DNA from: UBA7236 sp035439505
Lineage (GTDB): Bacteria; Bacteroidota; Bacteroidia; Chitinophagales; BACL12
DNA: 64,000 nt
Direction: 5' to 3'
NCBI GenBank assembly: GCA_035439505.1
Contig: DAORKJ010000005.1
Coordinates: forward strand, 20,991 to 84,990
The translations under genes and the position numbers were made by a program. Below are positions 18,661 to 25,037 of this stretch, piece by piece. The notes below the pieces were generated by a model, which did not search any database, was not told the origin of the DNA, and saw only the letters and a list, made by a program, of their open reading frames with translations. The stretch's first letter is position 1. Each line of letters begins with the position of its first letter.

Positions 18661-18701
18661 AACAACGTTCTAGTATTATTGAAATATAGTTTAACGTTGT
18701 T
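18661..18701. terminator. Weak inverted repeat between convergent genes
   Basis: AACAACGTT (18661-18669) is repeated inverted as AACGTTGTT (18693-18701), overlapping the stop of the minus-strand lipoprotein gene. The loop is long and no clear T run follows, so terminator function is uncertain. Confidence 0.3.
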
Positions 18702-19596
18702 ATTCAAATTTGTATTCAAACCCTTTATTATAATGGGATGAGAATTCTTTAATTAAGCGGCTGTTAGTGTCATATATATATGAAGTAGTGTCAATAATTG
18801 AAACTAATTCATTTTTTTGTTTGGCTGTTATGTAAGCAATTTTTTGAGTAAGTATGTTTGAAGCGTTGTATTGATAAACAATACTATCGGGCTCCCCGCT
18901 ATTTGTTTTTTTTAGATTTAACTGCTGTGTCATATTGCCTGAAGCATCGTATCTGAAGCTTGTGATAGATATTGTGTCAGTAGTTTCGTAATACCCAAAT
19001 AACATGGTACCAATGCTGCTTTCCAATTTCCCTAAACTGTTGTAAGTATTTTTATAGGATTGCATTTCATACCTGGAAAGCACTATTTTGGTGCTGTCTT
19101 CATAAATCTGGTTGTAAATTTTTTCGACATTTCCATGCTCATCTAAATAGGTTACTGTAGTTACCGGATTGTTCTTCTCCATATTATAAACCGTAGTTGT
19201 TCTTTTTAAACTACCGTTATCGTAATAGGTGAAATATTTAGTGGTAAGTGTATCAGCTCCAATTATAAACGATTCTCCTGTCAAGCTGCCTAATGTATAA
19301 TGGTAAACAGTTTTATCCATTATTTTTCCATCCGGTTTTATGCGTAATTGCTCAACAAGTAAATCGCCGCTGTAATAGTAATTGGTAATATTTAATGTAT
19401 CATTCTCCCTATTGCCATAGTGAATTGTTTTTATAATCTTTCCACTTTCATCAAACCAGTCCTCTTGTCTGCAAATTTTAGTTGCCTGGGATAACTGATA
19501 AGTGAATTTTTTACTATGGGCTACAGGTGTTTGTGTTTTTTCGTTATTACAGGCAAATAACAAAAGTAAACCGGCAATTAATAAAAATTTATTCAT
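18700..19596 (-). CDS. YD/RHS-like repeat lipoprotein
   Basis: The protein has 298 aa from ATG 19596 (MNKFLLIAGLLLLFACNNEK). This start gives a signal peptide with a lipobox LFAC, so the mature protein should be lipid-anchored at the envelope. The body contains irregular 20-25-residue repeats with aromatic-Asp cores (YYDNGSLKRT, YLDEHGNVEKI, YDASGNMTQQL, YDTNSRLIKEF), like YD/RHS or MORN-type antiparallel strands. The start overlaps the end of the asparaginase-type gene by 8 nt. This is the last gene of the tightly packed minus-strand cluster. I recognise no specific family. The 187-aa gene at 21331-21894 is similar in style. Confidence 0.7.
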   Translation of the reverse strand: MNKFLLIAGLLLLFACNNEKTQTPVAHSKKFTYQLSQATKICRQEDWFDESGKIIKTIHYGNRENDTLNITNYYYSGDLLVEQLRIKPDGKIMDKTVYHYTLGSLTGESFIIGADTLTTKYFTYYDNGSLKRTTTVYNMEKNNPVTTVTYLDEHGNVEKIYNQIYEDSTKIVLSRYEMQSYKNTYNSLGKLESSIGTMLFGYYETTDTISITSFRYDASGNMTQQLNLKKTNSGEPDSIVYQYNASNILTQKIAYITAKQKNELVSIIDTTSYIYDTNSRLIKEFSSHYNKGFEYKFE

Positions 19597-20659
19597 TGTA
19601 AATGTAGGTAGAAATATTTCCTTTTTCGTCCACTTTAGCTCTAAACATACCATCGGTATTGTATTGGAATGAAATGTTACCCAAATTATCAACTGCAATC
19701 ATTCCGCCATCACCGGTTATTTCCTTAAACCTTACATGTATCATATCGTTGGTTGCTTCCTCAAGTGAAAATCCTTTAAATTCCATTAAGTCTGATACTG
19801 TTTTTGCAGCGACAGTTTTTATAAAATCTTCACCTGTTCCAGTACAACTAATAGCACAAGTTTTATTGTTAGCATATGTTCCTGCACCAATTACCGGAGA
19901 ATCGCCAATACGATTATATTTTTTATTCATTAGACCACCGGTAGATGTTCCTGATGCAAGATTGCCATATTTATCCAGCACAGCGCAACCAACAGTTCCG
20001 TATTTTTCAATAATATTGGTCAGTGCAACCGGCTCTTCCTGCAAAGCCATTACTGAATCTACATATTTGATGTAATTACCTTCAGTGCTATCCTTCATTC
20101 CTTTCCAACGTTCATATTGATGTTGTGTATAGAAATAGGAAACATCAACTAATTCCAAATTATATTTTTCGGCAAAACGCTCCGCACCTGCACTGCTAAA
20201 CATGATATATTTAGATGAATCCATTACCATGCGTGCAGTTTTAATCGGGTTTTTAATACGTTGCACATTACTTATTGAACCTGCATCCAAATTTCTGCCA
20301 TTCATAATAGAAGCATCCATTTTGATTTTGCCATTATTGGTAAAAACAGAGCCTCTGCCTGCGTTAAATAATGGAGAGTCCTCCAAAACACAAATTACAG
20401 CCTCTACCACAGCAACTGCACTGTCACCTCTCGATAACATTTCATAACCTAACTGTGCGGCCTCTTTCAATTTTGCGTGAAAAGCTGCTTCCTGTTCTGG
20501 TGTGTAACTACCCTTAGGCATAGCCCCGGCTCCACCGTGAATGGCAAGTGCAAATTCAGCTTTTTGTTGTTTCGGCTTACTGGTTTCAACCTGCTCTTTA
20601 CAAGCAATAAAAAGTAGACTAAACAGTCCTACAAAGGCTGCAATAGATAATGACTTCAT
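19589..20659 (-). CDS. Isoaspartyl peptidase / L-asparaginase family Ntn-hydrolase, lipoprotein
   Basis: The protein has 356 aa. The N-terminus (MKSLSIAAFVGLFSLLFIACKEQ) is a lipoprotein signal with lipobox FIAC. AIHGGAGAMPKG at about residue 40 and the nucleophile motif YGTVGCAVLDKYGN (Thr about 221) define the plant-type asparaginase/isoaspartyl dipeptidase family. These enzymes self-cleave before that Thr into alpha and beta chains. GTSTGG and GDSPVIGAGTYA, also family signatures, follow. The usual reaction is removal of isoaspartyl residues or deamidation of asparagine. Membrane anchoring in the envelope and its place in a secretion-like gene cluster suggest peptide processing outside the cytoplasm. 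The exact substrate is unknown. Confidence 0.88.
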   Translation of the reverse strand: MKSLSIAAFVGLFSLLFIACKEQVETSKPKQQKAEFALAIHGGAGAMPKGSYTPEQEAAFHAKLKEAAQLGYEMLSRGDSAVAVVEAVICVLEDSPLFNAGRGSVFTNNGKIKMDASIMNGRNLDAGSISNVQRIKNPIKTARMVMDSSKYIMFSSAGAERFAEKYNLELVDVSYFYTQHQYERWKGMKDSTEGNYIKYVDSVMALQEEPVALTNIIEKYGTVGCAVLDKYGNLASGTSTGGLMNKKYNRIGDSPVIGAGTYANNKTCAISCTGTGEDFIKTVAAKTVSDLMEFKGFSLEEATNDMIHVRFKEITGDGGMIAVDNLGNISFQYNTDGMFRAKVDEKGNISTYIYNE

Positions 20660-20668
20660 AACGCAAAT

Positions 20669-21334
20669 TTAAAACTTAAAATAATAAGTTAAGCCTGTAG
20701 TAAAATTAGTATCAGGTTTTGCCCTGTTTTGCTCGCGTGATATGATATAGGATAGTTGTAACTTGTTTTTTGAATTTATCTGATAGTTAATACCACCACC
20801 ATACCTTAATTGCTCGGTTTCGTTCCTTAAATCCAGTCTATATATTTGTTCACAACCGGCATAAATTGAATAATTGTAGTTAATTGCATATTTTAATTGT
20901 ATTTTGTTTCTGAAATAATGAGCATTGTCTTTGTAATTGTTGTTTTCATCGAAATTCCATCCATACCACTTATTTAAATAACGAGTACGGATATTCAGGT
21001 TGAATTTACCAAATGACTTTACCCAACCTATATCAACATACATCATTTGTCGATCGAAGTATTTATTTTCGTTTGATTTAATATTGGCAATTCGGTAATT
21101 ATAACCTGCATAAAAATTATCCGTTAATTTGATATTTAAACCTAAATCGTATAGGGAATAACCATATTCAGTTATGTTTTCATTAAATCCAACCTGGGAG
21201 TAATAACTTACAGAAAATGTTTGGTTGAGTTTTTTCTCTAATTGAAAGGCGAATGAACCAATAGCATCCTGTTGTTGCGCAAATTGCAACAAAGGCCAAA
21301 ATAAAAATAATATCAGCAACGAATACAATTTCAT
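20669..21334 (-). CDS. Outer-membrane beta-barrel protein, DUF2490-like
   Basis: The protein has 221 aa. A signal peptide (about 1-19, ...WPLLQFAQ) is followed by alternating amphipathic strands with many aromatic residues (FYAGYNYRIAN, NLNIRTRYLNKWYGW, LRYGGGINYQINSKNKLQLSYI) and a C-terminal strand ending TTGLTYYFKF, with a terminal Phe as expected for BAM-inserted barrels. The pattern resembles DUF2490 proteins. It overlaps the upstream gene by 4 nt and lies 9 nt before the asparaginase-type gene. It may be the outer-membrane part of the export or assembly function of this cluster, which is inference. Confidence 0.72.
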   Translation of the reverse strand: MKLYSLLILFLFWPLLQFAQQQDAIGSFAFQLEKKLNQTFSVSYYSQVGFNENITEYGYSLYDLGLNIKLTDNFYAGYNYRIANIKSNENKYFDRQMMYVDIGWVKSFGKFNLNIRTRYLNKWYGWNFDENNNYKDNAHYFRNKIQLKYAINYNYSIYAGCEQIYRLDLRNETEQLRYGGGINYQINSKNKLQLSYIISREQNRAKPDTNFTTGLTYYFKF

Positions 21335-21894
21335 TTTGTAGAATAGGTGTAATTGTATTGTTTTATTTGTGTGATATTGTCAGCTCCATCATAAATTACT
21401 CTTTTATTTAATGCACCCCGCTGGTCATAAGAAAAGACGATTTTTTTTATTTGTTTATTATTGGAGTCAACACTTAATTCAAGTGATTTTCTTCCGAAAT
21501 TATCGTATGTAAAGGTTGTTTTTTCAAGTAATGAATCTGTACCTGAATAAACTGTTATATTTTTCTTTTCCTTAAACCGATTGTAGGTTGTAAGAATTTT
21601 GCTTTCGATTTGATTTGCCGAATTATAAATAGTATGTATTGTTTCATTCCCTTTTTTGTCATACGTAAAGGTTTCTTTCGATTTCATTAAACTATCCAAG
21701 CCAAATGCAACTTCTAAAGTAACTCGGCCTTTTTTGTCGAATTCCTGGTAGGTACGTTTAACAATTTGCAATTGCCCGTTTTTCAACTCGGATACTTCAT
21801 TGTATAAGGCACGGGCACCTCTTGCTGTGCCGGACTGGCTATAGCCCTTAACACCAATGCTTAAAATGGTAAAAAGAATTAACAGGTATTTCAT
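21331..21894 (-). CDS. Secreted YD-repeat-like protein
   Basis: The protein has 187 aa with a signal peptide (MKYLLILFTILSIGVKGYSQ) cleaved before SGTARG. The remainder is about six short repeats with the pattern aromatic-Asp-x-x-Gly-Arg/Asn (FDKKGRVTLE, YDKKGNETIH, YDNFGRKSLE, YDQRGALNKR), like YD/RHS repeats that form antiparallel strands. It lies 6 nt after the upstream lipoprotein gene and overlaps the barrel gene by 4 nt. It is similar in style to the lipoprotein at the end of the cluster, suggesting two related periplasmic or surface parts. No catalytic motif is seen. Confidence 0.68.
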   Translation of the reverse strand: MKYLLILFTILSIGVKGYSQSGTARGARALYNEVSELKNGQLQIVKRTYQEFDKKGRVTLEVAFGLDSLMKSKETFTYDKKGNETIHTIYNSANQIESKILTTYNRFKEKKNITVYSGTDSLLEKTTFTYDNFGRKSLELSVDSNNKQIKKIVFSYDQRGALNKRVIYDGADNITQIKQYNYTYSTK

Positions 21895-21900
21895 TTTTAC

Positions 21901-22317
21901 TTATTTGTAAATGATTAAATCGCCAATATCGATATTGGCATCTTTACTATTAATGTTAACTTTTTCTATAATTGCTGTCTCCGGTGGGTCAACAGCAAAA
22001 TTTACAATAGCGGCAGAGTCAATAGAGTAGGTGTATATGGTATATTCTCCTTCGTAGAGGAAGTTGAACTCAAACTCACCATCATAATTTGTTTTTAAAC
22101 GTGTGCCATAATTAACATCATCGCCAAATACTAAATACACATAAGTGTCAGGAACGTAATATTCACTTAATAACACTGTAAAGGTTGAGTTATAATGTTT
22201 GGCGTATACTTTCCCTGAAATAGTCGCTTCTCCGCCAATTCCCGGCTCTTTTGTACAAGACCAAAGGTTTGTTGCAAAAACAATAATCAAGATTATTTTA
22301 ATTACTGATTTTTTCAT
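21901..22317 (-). CDS. Lipoprotein with carboxypeptidase-regulatory-like domain
   Basis: The protein has 138 aa from ATG 22317 (MKKSVIKIILIIVFATNLWSC). A longer frame exists upstream, but this start gives a lipoprotein signal with lipobox LWSC. The mature part is a single beta-sandwich (ATISGKVYAKHYN ... TRLKTNYDGEFEFNFLYEGEYTIYTY), as in transthyretin/carboxypeptidase regulatory-like domains common in Bacteroidota surface proteins. The start overlaps the end of the ABC transporter gene by 20 nt, so the two are co-expressed. A role as a periplasmic accessory to the exporter is plausible but not shown. Confidence 0.7.
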   Translation of the reverse strand: MKKSVIKIILIIVFATNLWSCTKEPGIGGEATISGKVYAKHYNSTFTVLLSEYYVPDTYVYLVFGDDVNYGTRLKTNYDGEFEFNFLYEGEYTIYTYSIDSAAIVNFAVDPPETAIIEKVNINSKDANIDIGDLIIYK

Positions 22318-23971
22318 GAAGGGTAATCCGGTTGTCATACGCAATATTTATATTTAAATTATCTGCAATTATAATGGTGTGTTTGCTACGTCGTTTCTCA
22401 ATACATTTACATACTAATTCAATAGCTTTTGGACTTAAATCGGAAAAAGGTTCGTCCATTAGTATGATTTTTTTGTTAGTTAAAAGTGCTCTTGCTATAT
22501 TTAATAGCTTTTTTTCTCCGTTGGAAATATTTCTTCCTCCATCTATAATTTGTTTATTTAAAACATCATTTTCTGAACCACCTAATATTCCTAGTTCTGA
22601 CAAAAGTGCTTTACCTGCAGCTCTGTTTTTTTCTTGTCTGCTATAGGATATGGCTTCAAAATAGGTTCTACCAAGCAATGGCAAATTGTCGCTTACTATG
22701 GTGATGTTTTTACGGAGGATATGTTTAGAAAGGTCAGCTACCAAATAGTTGTCTAAAAAAAGTTTGCCTTTATCAAGAGGATATAAACCGGTAATCAGTT
22801 TAAATAAAGTGGACTTTCCGGAACCCTGGGGTCCCACTAAAGCAGTTATTGTGCCCGGTTCAATTGTGAAGTTGATATTTTGTAGAACAAAATCATTGCT
22901 ATATTTAAATGAGATATCTTCGGCTTTTAAGGACCCTTTAATGCGATTTATTTTTGGTGTTTTAGCTTTATTTTCTTCGTTGGCATTAAATAAAAGTAAC
23001 AATTTGCTGAAAGATACATTACCTGAAACCCAAATCATGTTTACCTTTAACAAACGTTTGAATACAGGAATTATACTAATCACCAACATAATAAAGGTAA
23101 CTAATGTGGAACCATCAATGGTTTTAGTGTCTGAGTTTACTTGTAGGTAAGCTACCCACAATATAGCTAGCAGACTGCTATATAATATAAAAGGATAAAG
23201 CGCTTGCATAAAAGCCGCAATCGCTTGATATTTTTTACCAATTTTGAATAACTCAGTAGATCGTTTGTTGTATTTGTCGGCTTCTATGGACTCCCGGTTG
23301 AAGAGTTTAATAGTTAAAACACTTTTTAACCTCGTGGCTACAAATGCCAAATTGCGGGATTTTAAGTTGCGCCTTTGACCGGTAATAGCTTTTAGGCGCT
23401 TATTTAATATGGCATTAGTAATAAGTAATACGGGAATTGCTAAAACAAAAATAAACGCAAGTTGTGCGTTTAAAATATACAAGAGGATGAATGCCCCAAG
23501 CATAAAAAAACAATCATAACAAAACTGAATAATACCTTTGGTGAGGTAATCCTGTACTGATTTTAAATCGCCACTGTAACGAAGTAGATATACCCCTGTA
23601 TCTTTTGATTCAAAAGTGTTTAACTCGGTATGTAATTGTTTGGAAAATAACTGCTGCCTAATGGTATTAGCAAACGATTCACCTGTTAAGCCTATAAAAT
23701 ACTTTTCTAAAAAAGTAAACACCAACCGAAATAGTAAGAATAACCCAAATACGATTAAAAAAAATGTTACGTTTTCGATGTGGCCAAACAATTTTTCAAA
23801 TATTGCACCACGAGATGACTGACTGTGAAATACAATATTATAATATTGTCCAATAAATAAAGGGATTATTACCGAGCAGCCCGTACTGATAACACCAGTA
23901 AAAAAAGCGCCGGTAATAATTCCCCTCTTCTTAACCGCAAACGAACGTATTACATCAAACTTATTAAGCAT
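22298..23971 (-). CDS. ABC exporter (fused permease-ATPase) with altered motifs
   Basis: The protein has 557 aa from ATG 23971 (MLNKFDVIRSFAVKK), chosen over an in-frame start 16 codons upstream lying in the preceding gene. About six transmembrane segments span residues 15-310 (type IV ABC exporter fold), followed by an ATPase domain. Walker A is GPQGSGKST (about 377), Walker B is KIILMDEP, and the D-loop region is FSDLSP. The signature motif reads ISNGE instead of LSGGQ, and the switch region reads IIIADN where IIIAHR is usual, so the H-loop His is Asp. It overlaps its neighbours by 8 and 20 nt. It probably exports a peptide or lipid made or handled by the cluster. Reduced ATPase activity is possible. 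Confidence 0.85.
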   Translation of the reverse strand: MLNKFDVIRSFAVKKRGIITGAFFTGVISTGCSVIIPLFIGQYYNIVFHSQSSRGAIFEKLFGHIENVTFFLIVFGLFLLFRLVFTFLEKYFIGLTGESFANTIRQQLFSKQLHTELNTFESKDTGVYLLRYSGDLKSVQDYLTKGIIQFCYDCFFMLGAFILLYILNAQLAFIFVLAIPVLLITNAILNKRLKAITGQRRNLKSRNLAFVATRLKSVLTIKLFNRESIEADKYNKRSTELFKIGKKYQAIAAFMQALYPFILYSSLLAILWVAYLQVNSDTKTIDGSTLVTFIMLVISIIPVFKRLLKVNMIWVSGNVSFSKLLLLFNANEENKAKTPKINRIKGSLKAEDISFKYSNDFVLQNINFTIEPGTITALVGPQGSGKSTLFKLITGLYPLDKGKLFLDNYLVADLSKHILRKNITIVSDNLPLLGRTYFEAISYSRQEKNRAAGKALLSELGILGGSENDVLNKQIIDGGRNISNGEKKLLNIARALLTNKKIILMDEPFSDLSPKAIELVCKCIEKRRSKHTIIIADNLNINIAYDNRITLHEKISN

Positions 23972-25010
23972 GATGTACAAATACCTTTTGTTGATCAAAT
24001 AAATGAACATATTCCCCATTACTTAACTGATCGATGTCAAGTGTAGGTATATCTATTTTTGCTTTAACTTCTTGAATTAACAGTGGACTCATTGTAAAAC
24101 GACCACAAATAACAGCAGGAGTAACACCAAATTGTTCTAACAATTGTAAGCCATAAAATACGCCAAGGCTATCACCACATGAAAATATCATGCTATGCAC
24201 TGTTGACATAAATGCGGTATCGCGCAATAGAAAATCAGTTTCGCGTTCTAATAAACCGTCCGCAATTTCCATTACAATGTAATCCGGATTTTCTGGTTCT
24301 AACATATATAACAATGTTTGATATAAATCCATTATTTCCTCTTTACTACACATATATGTTGATGGGTAACCGCCATCTGTGAAGTCAACAACTACATCGG
24401 CGCCACAATCAAATACAAAATCTTTATCTTTTGTAAAACTAGTGCCGGTTAATTTGATGAAAGCAACCTTTTTTCCAGTGGTTTTTAACCCTCTGGCTAA
24501 ATAAGCAGCTGAAGTGGTTTTGCCACTATCCATAGATGATCCAACTGATAGTATCAACTTTGCATTATTTGGCACAAAACCGGTAAATGGAATTCTATTG
24601 GTGTGATAAAATTTGGTATTTATTACATTGCCATCAACACCTGTTGCATAACCAATTAGTCTTACTTTAGTTGGTTCAATATCTTCCAAAGATGCATTTT
24701 TTGATTTTACCAGCCCAATTGCACCACCTGCGCCTAAAATATCTAATACTTCAGTTGGTGTATCCGGTGTATATCCTTCAAATTGAGAAGTAGCATAACG
24801 ATTTGCAAACGCAGCCATAATTACATCTCCTTCAAAAATGGCTGTAATACGTTTTGTTTCAGATTGCACAGAAGTGTGTTTTCCGATAACTAATACTTCA
24901 AATAAGGCTACATCACCATCTTTTGGAGTATATGAGTTGTTGATTGCATGGTTAACAGTATAGTTTGTTACTTCTTTGCAAATGATAGTTTTTTTAATTC
25001 GATTGTTCAT
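23964..25010 (-). CDS. P-loop NTPase, SIMIBI/DUF1611-like, unknown function
   Basis: The protein has 348 aa and no signal peptide, so it is cytoplasmic. An N-terminal beta-rich domain (about 1-145) precedes a P-loop domain with Walker A VGSSMDSGKTTSAAYL (about 153-168), then KVAFIKLTGTSF, a conserved VVVDFTDGG, and a Walker B-like YIVMEIADGLLERET. This order recalls MobB, dethiobiotin synthetase and DUF1611 (DgcN-type) proteins, but none fits well enough to name. It lies 27 nt after the SBBP protein gene and overlaps the ABC transporter by 8 nt, so it belongs to the cluster. A role in making or modifying a small exported product is inferred. Confidence 0.65.
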   Translation of the reverse strand: MNNRIKKTIICKEVTNYTVNHAINNSYTPKDGDVALFEVLVIGKHTSVQSETKRITAIFEGDVIMAAFANRYATSQFEGYTPDTPTEVLDILGAGGAIGLVKSKNASLEDIEPTKVRLIGYATGVDGNVINTKFYHTNRIPFTGFVPNNAKLILSVGSSMDSGKTTSAAYLARGLKTTGKKVAFIKLTGTSFTKDKDFVFDCGADVVVDFTDGGYPSTYMCSKEEIMDLYQTLLYMLEPENPDYIVMEIADGLLERETDFLLRDTAFMSTVHSMIFSCGDSLGVFYGLQLLEQFGVTPAVICGRFTMSPLLIQEVKAKIDIPTLDIDQLSNGEYVHLFDQQKVFVHHA

Positions 25011-25037
25011 AAAAATTAATTTTATAAGTTAATTGAG

